This document shows, piece after piece, positions 18,962 through 28,203 of a DNA stretch of 64,000 nt. Below the pieces are notes generated by a model, which was not told where the DNA came from, made no database searches, and was given only the letters and a program-made list of their open reading frames with translations. The stretch spans positions 124,001 through 188,000 of the forward strand of contig CP074381.1 in the NCBI GenBank assembly GCA_022041995.1. Direction: 5' to 3'. The DNA comes from Cupriavidus necator (GTDB lineage Bacteria > Pseudomonadota > Gammaproteobacteria > Burkholderiales > Burkholderiaceae). Both the position numbers and the translations under genes were made by a program. The first letter of the stretch is position 1; each line of letters starts with the position of its first letter.

Positions 18962-20314
18962 TCAGGGTGCAGCCAGCACGCCGACGCGGAAGGTCGGGCT
19001 GGCGCTGCCGGTGCCGGACAAGTGGCTGAACACGCGGCCGCTGGCAATCAGCGCGCCGGTGGTGCCGCTGTTGTCGGTGGTGGCGATCATGCCTGGCGCG
19101 TTCTGCGTGAAGTCGAGCTGGAAGGCGCCGGTCTGGTTCATCGTCATCGGGTCCAGCAGTTCCACGCGCGCGCCCTTGACCAGCGACGCGGTATAGGCAA
19201 AGTCGCTGCCCGAGCCGATATAGCCGCCGTCCAGCTGGCCGCTGGCCAGCGACTTCGCCGGCGCCATCAGTGCGAGCCCCGATTCGTCGTCGACATTGAC
19301 CGTCAGCGGCAGCAGTGAAATCTGCGCGTAGCCGGTGCGCACCAGCAGCGGCACCAGTGCGCCGTTGAGTTTGCCCACCACCATCAGGCCCTTGGCGCGG
19401 CTGGCGTTGTTGCTGGTGATGGCCGCACTCTGGAACGACGGGTAACGGCGGCTGCCATCGGCATTGCTGCTTTCGAAGGCGCCGTCGGCGCTGCGCAGCT
19501 TCCAGCTGTTGCCGGTGCTCAGGCAGCTGCCGGCCGCCACGGTGCAGCTGCCGTCGGCGTTCAGCGTCTCGGTGGTCTGCGCGGTCGCGGGCGTGAAGTG
19601 GCTTGACGAAGTCAGCGAGCCGCCGGATGGCACCTGGTGGTAGCCCAGCAGGTTGTAGCTGCCGGCCACTTTGGTGAAGTCGGTCTCGGTCTGTGCGAAT
19701 GCCAGCACCGGGTAGAACGGGAACGTGGTGGCCGGAATCGCGCCCAGCCCGAGCACGCCCGGATAGGAGATGGTGGCACCCGGGATGCCGCCGCCGGCAA
19801 CGCCGTTGCCCAGGAAGATCACCGGCGGCCTGGCGCTGTCGATATTGGCCTGCGAGGTGCCGTCAGACGCCGTTGCCGTCTGCAGCGCGACTGCGCATCG
19901 ATTCTGCTCTGCGGTTGGCAGCGAGGTCATGTTGGCAAAGGTGCCGGTAAAGGTCACGCCTGCGCGCGTCGGGCTGACGCTGCCGGGTTGCTTGGGCACC
20001 GGCGACTCGATGATCTCCAGCTGGTAGGTGCGTGCAGCGGTGTCGAAGCGCAGCCTGACCAGTTCGCCCGCGCCGGAGCCGCCGGTGAAGGTGGTGCTGT
20101 AGTCCAGTGCCGCCGGGCACAACGACCCCGGCGGGCCGCCGATGGTGACCGGCCCCTGCGTGGGGCACGTGCCCGTGTCCGCGCATTGCGGCGGCGCCTG
20201 CGTGGCGGTGCGCGGCGCCTCTTCATCGCCGCCGCCGCCGCAGCCGGCCAGCGCCGCGGCAAGGCTCACCCCTGTCAAAACCAAAGTGCTGCGTCGAAGC
20301 ATCGACATGGTCAT
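18962..20314 (-). CDS. DUF2957 lipoprotein, first of a tandem pair
   Basis: The 450-residue protein has a lipoprotein signal with lipobox LAGC followed by GGGGDEE, then a Cys-containing linker (CADTGTCP) absent from its paralog. The shared core starts at LCPAALDYSTTFTGGSGAGELV and includes FAQTETDFTKVAGSYNLLGYHQVPSGG. The protein is related along its whole length to the product of 17644-18924, so the pair arose by tandem duplication. The function is unknown. Two in-frame ATGs (20314 and 20308) begin the signal peptide. The 252-base gap upstream (20315-20566) contains no gene that I can support. Confidence 0.75.
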   Translation of the reverse strand: MTMSMLRRSTLVLTGVSLAAALAGCGGGGDEEAPRTATQAPPQCADTGTCPTQGPVTIGGPPGSLCPAALDYSTTFTGGSGAGELVRLRFDTAARTYQLEIIESPVPKQPGSVSPTRAGVTFTGTFANMTSLPTAEQNRCAVALQTATASDGTSQANIDSARPPVIFLGNGVAGGGIPGATISYPGVLGLGAIPATTFPFYPVLAFAQTETDFTKVAGSYNLLGYHQVPSGGSLTSSSHFTPATAQTTETLNADGSCTVAAGSCLSTGNSWKLRSADGAFESSNADGSRRYPSFQSAAITSNNASRAKGLMVVGKLNGALVPLLVRTGYAQISLLPLTVNVDDESGLALMAPAKSLASGQLDGGYIGSGSDFAYTASLVKGARVELLDPMTMNQTGAFQLDFTQNAPGMIATTDNSGTTGALIASGRVFSHLSGTGSASPTFRVGVLAAP

Positions 20315-20566
20315 TGCCTGTCTCCTGATCTTTTCTTAGCGACCCCTGGTTCTGGATCTGGTGTCCGGCTCTGCGGCCGGATCCCTCCCGGGTGCGGCGA
20401 CTCTCGCCGCTCGCGTGTTTTTGCGTCAATAGAGCGGCCGTTCCAAACAGGCGCGCCCGGCCGTGCATGCCGCATGTGGCTGTGGATTGCGGGTGTTGCA
20501 CGGAGTGCGCGGCAAAGCGGCGTGGCGACCGATTCAAACGCACGGTGCGCGCCGCTTTGCCGCATT

Positions 20567-21463
20567 TCAGAAGCGATAGTCAGGATTGGCCGGATCGAAC
20601 GCCGAGGCCTCGAAGGTCTTGCGCACCAGCTTGTCGAACACGATCTTCTCGACCATGTTGCCGTCGGCATCCCAGGCGGTTTCCACGCGGATATACGGAT
20701 GCTTCAGGTCCAGCATCAGCTGCACCTTCCTGGCGTAGTACTGCGGCGCGCCGGCCGGCAGGTCCCAGGTCAGCGCCACCATGCGCACGCCCTGCTCCTG
20801 CACGATCTCGGCCTTGCTGTATTTCTCGGACAGGCCGGCGGCACGCAGGGACCTGGCGTCGCGCTCCAGCATCGACAACACGAACTGGAAGCCCAGGTCG
20901 CGCACGGTGTGATTGGATTGCGAACGCGCCAGCGTGCCGTCCAGTCCGATCCACATCGAGGTGAAGCCCAGCACGCCGCCCAGGTGGCCGTACATCTCGT
21001 CCTTGCGGCGGGTCTCGTCATAGATGATTTCCTGGCCCGACTGCGCGCCGCCGGGCAGCCACTTCGCATAGAGCTGCCGCGGCGCGTGGCGGTAGCGGAT
21101 CTGCATCTTCGCGGACTGGTCTTGCCACTGGCCGTTGAGCCGTTCCTGGCGCGACATCCAGTACTCGTACTCGGGATAGCGGTTCATCTCGGCACGGGCC
21201 CATTTCAGCAGCGCATCCGGCTGCAGCGCCTGGAACACGGCCAGCACCTGCTCATCGGACAGCCGCGCGAGTTCGCCGCTGGCGACCTGGCGCGAGAACA
21301 GTGCGGCTTGCTGCGCGGATGGCAGGCCGTCATAGCCCGTGCCCGCGGTGGCGGTGGTTGTGGCCGTCTGGGCCATGGCCACGGGGGGCATGGCCAGTGG
21401 CGCGGCCAGCAGCCCGATGGCGGCCCCGGCGACGGCGGCAAGGTAAAGCGGTTGGATCGACAT
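20567..21463 (-). CDS. DUF1571-like exported protein
   Basis: The 298-residue protein has a signal peptide (LAAVAGAAIGLLAAPLAMPPVAMAQ) and a soluble mature domain with RYPEYEYWMSRQERLNGQWQ and RYRHAPRQLYAKWLPGGAQSGQEIIYDE, a pattern I associate with DUF1571, possibly a lipid-carrier type fold. The C-terminal part (DLKHPYIRVETAWDADGNMVEKIVFDKL) is in keeping with this. It is probably periplasmic; its role is unknown. The ATG at 21463 is preceded by GAGGAAG. The reading frame upstream of it is out-of-frame background. It is transcribed in the same direction as the TetR gene behind it, 205 bases away. Confidence 0.6.
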   Translation of the reverse strand: MSIQPLYLAAVAGAAIGLLAAPLAMPPVAMAQTATTTATAGTGYDGLPSAQQAALFSRQVASGELARLSDEQVLAVFQALQPDALLKWARAEMNRYPEYEYWMSRQERLNGQWQDQSAKMQIRYRHAPRQLYAKWLPGGAQSGQEIIYDETRRKDEMYGHLGGVLGFTSMWIGLDGTLARSQSNHTVRDLGFQFVLSMLERDARSLRAAGLSEKYSKAEIVQEQGVRMVALTWDLPAGAPQYYARKVQLMLDLKHPYIRVETAWDADGNMVEKIVFDKLVRKTFEASAFDPANPDYRF

Positions 21464-21668
21464 GGCAGCTTCCTCCTCAAGATGTCCGCCAGGGGCGGAG
21501 CGCGGGCTACGCAGGGACGAACGGGGCCACCGCCGCGCCCGCGGGAATTCCGGCCGGGCGTACGGGGTCCGCGGGGCCTGTGCGTGGCCTCGCCGGGTGG
21601 ATCGACGGTTCAGGTTTGCGTGAGGGCGGTGGCGCCGGCCCGGCGGTAACCGGGCGCGGCGCGCGCCG

Positions 21669-22670
21669 CTATGTCCTGGTGCGCATTCGCATCCAGTCAT
21701 CCAGCGGGTTGCTGGGGAAGCTCACGGTTTGCTCGCGCGCGCGGACCGGCACGCTGGTCACGGCTGCGCGTTGGGTGCCCTCATTGCGCACGGTGCGTGC
21801 GCTGATGCGGGCCTTGCCGAGGGCGGCGGCGGCCTGGCTGGCCGCATCGCCCATGGTTGCCGCCATCGCGGAGCAACTGGCACCCGGCTCATCGGTGCAT
21901 TGCGCCGCGGCCAGCCTGCTGGCGCGCTGCTCGGCCTGCTGCTGCTCGCCGAGCTCAAACACCGACTGCAGGGCTGAGGACTGATCCGCACTGGGTTGCG
22001 CCACGTTCAGCACGGCTTCCACCATGGCGGTGAGCTGGGCCAGCACGTGCGCATCGCTCATCTGCCGGCCCTGCGTGAACGCCGGCAGCAGGTTGGTGAG
22101 CTCTTCGCCGGCCAGCACGCCGGCCAGCGCCTTGAGCGCAAACTGCAGGCGCCAGCCCAACTCATGCCGCGGCAGTCCCGGAATGGCGCGCGAGAAGGCG
22201 TCGAAGAAGCGCCCATACACGGGGGCGTAGTGCTCCAGCAGGTATTGCTGGATAAAGGGCGAGGTGTCCGAATACACGCGCCCGAGCAGCCGCAGGAATG
22301 ACGGCCCGCCCACCGACGGGTCGCGTGCCATCTGCAGCGCGGGCACGAACAGCGCGCCCATCACGTGCTCGCAGCGGATGCGTTGGCCGGGCCAGCTGGC
22401 TTCGCACGCATCGAGCAGCGCCAGGCGCCGCGCATTGAGCGGGTCCAGCCGCCGGCTCAGCACGGCGTGCATCATGATGTCTTTGCTGCGGAAGTGGTAG
22501 TTAACGGCCGCCAGGTTGACGATGGCGCGCGACGTTACCTGCCTGAGCGAGGTGGCTTCATAGCCGACCTCGGTAAACAACTTTTCCGTGGCGTCGAGAA
22601 TCCGGGCCTTGGTGTCTCCTGCCGAGCTTTTGCCGGTCTTCATGGGGGCGTCTCTCTTCGTTGCTGCCAT
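21669..22670 (-). CDS. TetR-family regulator with long C-terminal region
   Basis: The N-terminal helix-turn-helix reads DTKARILDATEKLFTEVGYEATSLRQVTSRAIVNLAAVNYHF in pieces typical of TetR proteins, followed by a helical core with the PF17939-like pattern seen in PsrA-type and related regulators. At 333 residues it is about 100 longer than common members; the extra C-terminal part (from about residue 230) is Ala/Gln/Ser-rich and looks disordered. A start at 22643 (MKTGKSS) is also possible. A 240-base gap (22671-22910) separates it from the convergently lying end of the GMC gene and probably holds its promoter. Its targets are not evident; the nearby DUF1571-like gene is a candidate. Confidence 0.8.
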   Translation of the reverse strand: MAATKRDAPMKTGKSSAGDTKARILDATEKLFTEVGYEATSLRQVTSRAIVNLAAVNYHFRSKDIMMHAVLSRRLDPLNARRLALLDACEASWPGQRIRCEHVMGALFVPALQMARDPSVGGPSFLRLLGRVYSDTSPFIQQYLLEHYAPVYGRFFDAFSRAIPGLPRHELGWRLQFALKALAGVLAGEELTNLLPAFTQGRQMSDAHVLAQLTAMVEAVLNVAQPSADQSSALQSVFELGEQQQAEQRASRLAAAQCTDEPGASCSAMAATMGDAASQAAAALGKARISARTVRNEGTQRAAVTSVPVRAREQTVSFPSNPLDDWMRMRTRT

Positions 22671-22910
22671 AAACCCTTAGCAATTTGCTACGCTGTTCCG
22701 CTCCCTGCTCTGACGGCATACGGATGCTTGAAACAGCTGTACGGAGCCTATCCACCGCTTCGAGCGTTTCACAAGACCTGAATTGGAGCGGACATTCTAA
22801 TTGCGCCGCTGGTGTGGGGAATTGCACAACAATGTCGCGCGCACCCTGCGTGGAGCAGGCATGCCGGATGCCTGCAACGCAGGACATTGCAGGTTTGCGC
22901 GGCCAATCCC

Positions 22911-24506
22911 TCATGACGTGAGGCGCCGTGCCAGCGCATCCGCATTCTGTGCCGTCAGCGCGAACACTGACAATTGGGGATTGGCCCCCACGCTGGTCGG
23001 GAACACCGAGCCGTCGAACACCGACAGGTTGGCCAGCTGGTGGTGGTTGCCATGGCTGTCCACCACGCCGCCGCGGGCATCGTCGCTCATGCCGCAGCCG
23101 CCCATCAGGTGCGCGGTGAATAGCGCGGTGCGGAACGGCTTGAGCGGCAGTTGCGCGATGGCGTCGCGCGCCTCGGGCCAGCTGCGGTACTCGGCGGCGT
23201 CCAGGTGGGCGGGCCGCACGCGCGCCGCACCGGCGGCGAACTGCGCCTGCGCCATGCTCAGCCATGCGCGCCGCACGCCGTCCCAGGCGTAGTCCGTCAT
23301 CTCATAGTCCAGCAGCGGGCTGCCGTCGGCCGCCAGGCGCACGCGCCCGCCCGTGCTCTCTGGCACAAAGCCGTCGCGCAGCAGTGCCAGCATGGCGTTG
23401 GTGTGGGGCAGTTGCGCCATGTCGCGGCGCAGCGCCTCGCCCACGCCGTTGACCACACCCGCGCTGATGCCGGGGAACAGCGGCGGCACCTCCAGCTTGT
23501 AGCCCATCGGCCCGGTCGCCCCGTCCTTCCACTGGAAGTGGTCGGAAGCGATCGACTGCGGTGCGCCATAATAGGGATCGATGCGATCCGGCATTTTTGC
23601 GATGCTGATATGCACCGGATGGATAAACGTGCGCAATCCCAGCCGCTCATGCGGGTCCGGCACGCGCGAGCGCAGCAGCAGCGCCGGCGTGTTGATGGCG
23701 CCGCCGGCGGCGATGACGTGTTTGGCACGCACGATCACGCCGACGCCGGTCGGCGTATAGCCGTCCGCGCCCAGCGCCTCGCCGGTGACCGACTGCACGC
23801 GCTTGCCATCATGGTCCAGCGTGCGCACGCGCACGCGGTGCACCAGCGTTGCCCCGCTGGCCAGTGCCGCGGGAATGGTCGACACCAGCATCGACTGCTT
23901 GGCATTGACCGGGCAGCCCAGCCCGCAATAGCCCGAGTTCCAGCAGCCCTTCACATTGCGCGGGATCACGTGCCATTCCCAGCCCAGCGTCGCGCAGCCG
24001 CGCTTGAGCACGTCGTTGTTGGGATTGGGCGCCATCGCCCATGGCGCGATGCCCAGGCGCTCTTCCACCTGCTTGAACCATGGCGCCATGTCGGATTCGC
24101 TGTGGCCGGTGACGGCGTGGTGCCTGGCCCAGTGCGCCAGCGTCTGCGGCGGCGTGCGGAAGCTCGATGACCAGTTGACCGTGGTGCTGCCGCCGACGGA
24201 GCGGCCCTGCAGGATGGCGATGGCGCCGTCGGCCGTGGTGCGCGCCGCGGCCTCCTGGTACAGCTCGCGATAGGCGCGGTTCTCGTCCATGTCGCGGAAG
24301 CTGTCCGAGGTGCGCAGCGCGCCTTCTTCCAGCAGCACCACGCGCAGGCCCGCGCGGCTGAGCGCCTCGGCGCTGATGCCGCCGCCCGCGCCGCTGCCCA
24401 CGATGACCACGTCGGCATCCAGCGTGCGCGTGGTGGTGAAGGTTGCAGCGTCCAGTACCTGCCAGCCGGCGGCGATGCCGGCGTCGTAGAGATTGTCGAT
24501 GGCCAT
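22911..24506 (-). CDS. GMC-family FAD-dependent oxidoreductase
   Basis: The 531-residue protein has the ADP-binding motif VIVGSGAGGG near residue 35, the GMC signature GRSVGGSTTVNWSSS near 150, a Cys-rich WNSGYCGLGCPVNAKQS stretch, and the C-terminal block with HLMGGCGM and VFDGSVFPTSVGANPQLSVFALT. The last two fit the long-chain alcohol oxidase / gluconate dehydrogenase branch, where a His and Asn serve as catalytic bases. It oxidises an alcohol group while reducing FAD. It lies eight bases downstream of a small Tat-exported gene, as in two-subunit membrane dehydrogenases, so it may be carried out of the cell with that partner. The substrate is unknown. Confidence 0.85.
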   Translation of the reverse strand: MAIDNLYDAGIAAGWQVLDAATFTTTRTLDADVVIVGSGAGGGISAEALSRAGLRVVLLEEGALRTSDSFRDMDENRAYRELYQEAAARTTADGAIAILQGRSVGGSTTVNWSSSFRTPPQTLAHWARHHAVTGHSESDMAPWFKQVEERLGIAPWAMAPNPNNDVLKRGCATLGWEWHVIPRNVKGCWNSGYCGLGCPVNAKQSMLVSTIPAALASGATLVHRVRVRTLDHDGKRVQSVTGEALGADGYTPTGVGVIVRAKHVIAAGGAINTPALLLRSRVPDPHERLGLRTFIHPVHISIAKMPDRIDPYYGAPQSIASDHFQWKDGATGPMGYKLEVPPLFPGISAGVVNGVGEALRRDMAQLPHTNAMLALLRDGFVPESTGGRVRLAADGSPLLDYEMTDYAWDGVRRAWLSMAQAQFAAGAARVRPAHLDAAEYRSWPEARDAIAQLPLKPFRTALFTAHLMGGCGMSDDARGGVVDSHGNHHQLANLSVFDGSVFPTSVGANPQLSVFALTAQNADALARRLTS

Positions 24507-24514
24507 GTCGGGGA

Positions 24515-25120
24515 TCAGGCGTGCAGCGCCTTGTAGACGGCCGCGTTGGGGCCGGGATAGCCGCTGCCGGCCCCCGCGGCCGGCAACACGTAGTAGCCCA
24601 CGCTGGTGAGCTTGACCAGCACCACCGCGCCGGCATTGAGCGTGGCCAGGCGGCTGGCGCGCCAGCGCGCCAGGAAGGCCTGCACCTGCGCCGGCGTGGC
24701 CGCGCCCCAGTCCTGGCGGGTGCCGGTCAGCGCCCAGCGCAGCGGCATGCTGGCAAGCAGGCCGAACAGCTTGCGCAACTCGGCTTGCGCGCCCGCGCCC
24801 ATCGCGGCGCAGGTCGCGTCGATATTGCGCAGCGCGTCCTGCTCCAGGGTCGTGCGCCGCGGCGGCGGGGCTTCGGCCAGCTCAGTGACGATGGCCGGCA
24901 GCAGCGCGCGGAACATCGCCACGTCTTGCGGGCGCAGCCAGGTCATGCCGACCTGCGGCGCGGGATCTGCCGACGAGCAGCCGGCCAGCGACGGCACCAG
25001 CGCGGTACAGGCCAGCGCGGCCGAGAAGCCGAGGCCGACTTTCAGGAAGCCGCGCCGCGTCAGCGCGTGCAGCGCCTGGGCATCGGCATCCGCACGGCGG
25101 TGTGGATGATTGGGGGGCAT
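24515..25120 (-). CDS. Tat-signal small subunit of the GMC dehydrogenase (gluconate 2-dehydrogenase subunit 3-like)
   Basis: The 201-residue protein has a clear twin-arginine signal (LTRRGFLKVGLGFSAALACTALVPSLAGCSS), also with a lipobox-like LAGC. The mature part (DVAMFRALLPAIVTEL; RRTTLEQDALRNID; ELRKLFGLLASMPLRWALTG) fits the small third subunit of gluconate-type dehydrogenases, which chaperones export of the flavoprotein subunit. It is encoded eight bases before the GMC gene, so they are one operon. The ATG at 25120 follows GGAGACAAC. It is divergent from the AraC-type gene with about 100 bases between them, which should hold both promoters. Confidence 0.75.
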   Translation of the reverse strand: MPPNHPHRRADADAQALHALTRRGFLKVGLGFSAALACTALVPSLAGCSSADPAPQVGMTWLRPQDVAMFRALLPAIVTELAEAPPPRRTTLEQDALRNIDATCAAMGAGAQAELRKLFGLLASMPLRWALTGTRQDWGAATPAQVQAFLARWRASRLATLNAGAVVLVKLTSVGYYVLPAAGAGSGYPGPNAAVYKALHA

Positions 25121-25220
25121 GTTGTCTCCTTGCGTCGGTCTCTTGGTTTCAGGCGGGGGCAGGCCCGCATTGACGCTTTCCGGAGTTTGGATAAAGATCG
25201 GTGCCCGGTCTTGATCCCGC

Positions 25221-26309
25221 ATGACAGGTGACTTGATGCCACGCGCCAACCCGCCCGATGGCGGTGCCAGTGGTACGCAGGCGGGCACCGCATTTGGCAC
25301 CGTATCGCTCGCCTACCTCCGCGCCGTGCTCGACCATGGTGAGCGCCAGGACATTGCCCCGGCCGACCAGCTGCGCGCCGTCGGCGTGCCGCCCGAGCTG
25401 ATGCACGCCAGCGGTGCGCAGACCGCCACGCGCATTCCCGGCGCCGCCTACCTGGCGCTGCTCGACTGGCTGGAGCAGGTCACCGGCGATCCCGATGTCG
25501 GCCTGCGTGCCGGCGCCGCTTTCGCGCCGCGCCACTATGCCGAGATGGGCTACGTGGTGCTGACCACGCCCACCGTGCGCGACGCCATCCTGCAAGGCAT
25601 CCGCTATGAGGTGCTGGCCAACGATATCGGCGGCACCCGCCTGATTGAAACGCCGCAGGCCGCCTGCATGACCTGGGAAGCGCGGCATGGCCCGCTGACG
25701 CGCCATGCGCATGAGCTGCACATGGCGACCTGGGTGGTGTTCGCGCGCTGGCTGATCGGTGCGCAGCACGTGGCAACGCAGGTGGAATTCCCGCATCCCG
25801 CGCCGGCCGATACTCGCCGGCATGCGGAGGTGTTCGGCTGCCCCGTGGTCTTCAACGCCGCGCGCCATGCCATGCATATCGAACGGGCCTTGCTGGACCT
25901 GCCGTCGCTGCAGGCCGACGCGGGCATGCAGGCGCAGATGACCCGCATCGCCGATACCCAGCTGCAGCAGATGGTGCCGGCCGGGGCCGACGCATTGGCA
26001 CAGGCGCGTGCCTATATCAGCGGGCGGCTGCCGCAAGGCGAACTGCCCATTGCCGACGTGGCCGCGCACCTGCGCATGCCCGTGCGCACCCTGCAGCGGC
26101 GGCTGCAGGCGCAGGGCATCAGTTATTCACAGCTTGTGGATAACGTGCGGCGCGCGTTGGCAGAGCAGTATCTTGCCGATCCCGGGATCAGCCTGGCGCA
26201 GTGCGCGATGCGGCTGGGCTATTCCGAGCAGAGTGCCTTCACCCACGCCTTCAAGCGCTGGACCGGTGAAACGCCGCATGGCTGGCGGCGCAAGGGACAG
26301 GCGGCATAG
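25221..26309 (+). CDS. AraC-family transcriptional regulator
   Basis: The 362-residue protein has an N-terminal effector domain of the Arabinose_bd type (YLRAVLDHGERQ, YLALLDWLEQVTGDPDVGLRAG) and a C-terminal double helix-turn-helix (IADVAAHLRMPVRTLQRRLQAQGISY and ISLAQCAMRLGYSEQSAFTHAFKRWTGETP). This is the OruR/ArgR-like branch that often activates catabolic genes. It sits between the GMC pair (divergent) and the monooxygenase operon (same direction, 258 bases downstream), so it may control either or both. Start codons at 25221 and 25236 are both possible. Confidence 0.85.
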   Translation: MTGDLMPRANPPDGGASGTQAGTAFGTVSLAYLRAVLDHGERQDIAPADQLRAVGVPPELMHASGAQTATRIPGAAYLALLDWLEQVTGDPDVGLRAGAAFAPRHYAEMGYVVLTTPTVRDAILQGIRYEVLANDIGGTRLIETPQAACMTWEARHGPLTRHAHELHMATWVVFARWLIGAQHVATQVEFPHPAPADTRRHAEVFGCPVVFNAARHAMHIERALLDLPSLQADAGMQAQMTRIADTQLQQMVPAGADALAQARAYISGRLPQGELPIADVAAHLRMPVRTLQRRLQAQGISYSQLVDNVRRALAEQYLADPGISLAQCAMRLGYSEQSAFTHAFKRWTGETPHGWRRKGQAA

Positions 26310-26516
26310 CGCCCGAATGTGGCGGCCACGCCTTCGTGATCCGCGAAGCCTGAAAAAAATCTCCCGGTTTCAAACGCACAACTGAATCCCACGGCGCAAG
26401 CGCCTGCGGGGTGGCATTGCATTGTTTCATGTGCGCCAGACGCCGCTGGAAATCCCCAAAAATTAGAATCATCCTTCAACTCACGGCATTGACCACCTGC
26501 GCTGCGCTTCCTACGA

Positions 26517-26534
26517 TGACATCCATCAATGTCA
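26517..26534. promoter_or_regulatory. Inverted repeat upstream of the monooxygenase operon
   Basis: TGACAT (26517-26522) and ATGTCA (26529-26534) are perfect inverted repeats with a 6-base spacer, and another TGTCA half site follows at 26545. They sit 34 bases before the monooxygenase start, in the A/T-richer end of the 26310-26567 gap. A regulator site, perhaps for the AraC-type protein just upstream, is a fair guess; AraC proteins usually bind direct repeats, so a different regulator is possible. Confidence 0.4.
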
Positions 26535-26567
26535 CAATAAACACTGTCATAACGGTGAGGAGCGCCC

Positions 26568-28142
26568 ATGAATGCACCCGCGGAGCTGCCGCAACAGGCA
26601 TCCCCTGCCCTTGAGCACACCGACATTGCCATCATCGGCAGTGGCTTTGCCGGCCTCGGCATGGCGATCCGGCTGCGCGAGCGCGGCGAGCGTAACTTCC
26701 TGATCTTCGAGAAAGCCGGCTCCGTCGGCGGCACCTGGCGCGACAACCATTACCCGGGCTGCGCCTGCGATGTGCAGTCGCACCTGTATTCCTTTTCATT
26801 CGCGCCCAACCCGGACTGGTCGCGCATGTTCTCCACCCAGCCGGAGATCCGCGCCTATCTGGAGGGCTGCACTGACCGCTTCGGCCTGCGCCCGCACCTG
26901 CGGCTGCACCATGAACTGCGCCACGCCGCCTGGGACGAGGCCGCACAGGTGTGGCGGCTGGAGATGGCCGACGGCAAGGTGGTGCGGGCGCGCGTGCTGG
27001 TGTCCGGCATGGGCGGGCTGAGCCGGCCTTCATACCCCAATATCCCGGGGCTGGACACGTTTGAGGGCGAGTGCTTCCATTCGCAGCACTGGGACCACGC
27101 CTATGCGCTCGCCGGCAAGCGCGTGGCCGTGATCGGCACCGGCGCCAGCGCGATCCAGTTCGTGCCGCAGATCGCGCCCCAGGTGGCGCAGCTGGACCTG
27201 TACCAGCGCACCCCGCCGTGGATCATGCCCAAGCCGGACCGAAAGGTCAGCGCGACGGAGCGCTGGCTGTTCCGCCGCCTGCCGTTCACGCAGACACTGG
27301 TGCGCACCGGCATCTACTGGATGCTGGAATCGCGCGTGCTGGGCTTTGTGCTGCATCCCAAGATCATGAAAGTGGTCGAGCGCGTCGCGCGCCGCCATCT
27401 GGCCCGGCAGGTGCGCGACCCCGCCTTGCGCGCAACGCTGACGCCGGACTACACCATCGGCTGCAAGCGCGTGCTGATCTCCAACGACTACTACCCGGCG
27501 CTGACCCGCGACAACGTGGACGTGGTCACCACCGGCATCGCCCGCGTGGAGCGCGACGCGGTGGTGCTGCACGACGGCACGCGCCGGCCCACGGACTGCA
27601 TCATCCTGGGCACCGGCTTCCATGTCACCGATCCGGTGCCGCGCGGCGTGATCTCGGGCCTTGACGGTGTGGACCTGGTCGATGCCTGGCGCGACGGCGC
27701 GCAGGCCTACCTGGGCACCACCGTAGCGGGCTTTCCCAACCTGTTCTTCGTGGTCGGCCCCAATACCGGCCTGGGTCACAGCTCGATGGTGTTCATGATC
27801 GAATCGCAAGTGGCCTACATCGCGGACGCCCTGCAGCAGATGCGCCGCGAAGGCGTGCAGGCAGTGAACGTGCGCGAGCCGGTGCAGCGCCGCTTCAACG
27901 AACGGCTGCAGGGGCGGCTGGGCCATGCGATCTGGTCCGCCGGCGGCTGCGCGAGCTGGTACATCGACCCGCGCAGCGGCCGCAACACCACGCTGTGGCC
28001 GGGCTTCACCTGGCAGTTCCGCCGCGCCACGGCCAGCTTTCGCATGACCGACTACGACCTGTACCCGGTGCGGCGCGCCTTGCCGGACGAGACCGCAATG
28101 CAGCCCGGGCCGGCCGATATCGCCACGGCCGCCGGTGCCTGA
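26568..28142 (+). CDS. FAD-dependent monooxygenase, Baeyer-Villiger type
   Basis: The 524-residue flavoprotein has an FAD motif IIGSGFAGLG (residues 22-31), GGTWRDNHYPGCACDVQSHLY after it, the Baeyer-Villiger fingerprint F-x-G-x3-H-x3-W (FEGECFHSQHW, about residues 164-174), and a second nucleotide motif VIGTGASAIQ for NADPH. These enzymes insert an oxygen atom next to a ketone carbonyl to give an ester or lactone. It is the first gene of an operon with an SDR (could make the ketone), an alpha/beta hydrolase (could open the ester), a diiron-type protein and rubredoxin. The substrate is not known. A GAGGAG site precedes the ATG. Confidence 0.85.
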   Translation: MNAPAELPQQASPALEHTDIAIIGSGFAGLGMAIRLRERGERNFLIFEKAGSVGGTWRDNHYPGCACDVQSHLYSFSFAPNPDWSRMFSTQPEIRAYLEGCTDRFGLRPHLRLHHELRHAAWDEAAQVWRLEMADGKVVRARVLVSGMGGLSRPSYPNIPGLDTFEGECFHSQHWDHAYALAGKRVAVIGTGASAIQFVPQIAPQVAQLDLYQRTPPWIMPKPDRKVSATERWLFRRLPFTQTLVRTGIYWMLESRVLGFVLHPKIMKVVERVARRHLARQVRDPALRATLTPDYTIGCKRVLISNDYYPALTRDNVDVVTTGIARVERDAVVLHDGTRRPTDCIILGTGFHVTDPVPRGVISGLDGVDLVDAWRDGAQAYLGTTVAGFPNLFFVVGPNTGLGHSSMVFMIESQVAYIADALQQMRREGVQAVNVREPVQRRFNERLQGRLGHAIWSAGGCASWYIDPRSGRNTTLWPGFTWQFRRATASFRMTDYDLYPVRRALPDETAMQPGPADIATAAGA

Positions 28143-28203
28143 CGGACACGCATTTACCCTGATTCACACCCAAAAGCACGACATCACCGGAAGGAGACCG
28201 GAC

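Noticed and set aside
19637..21649. 670-codon plus-strand frame across two minus-strand genes
   Set aside because: It crosses a DUF2957 gene, a gap and the DUF1571-like gene in antisense, which a real gene is unlikely to do.
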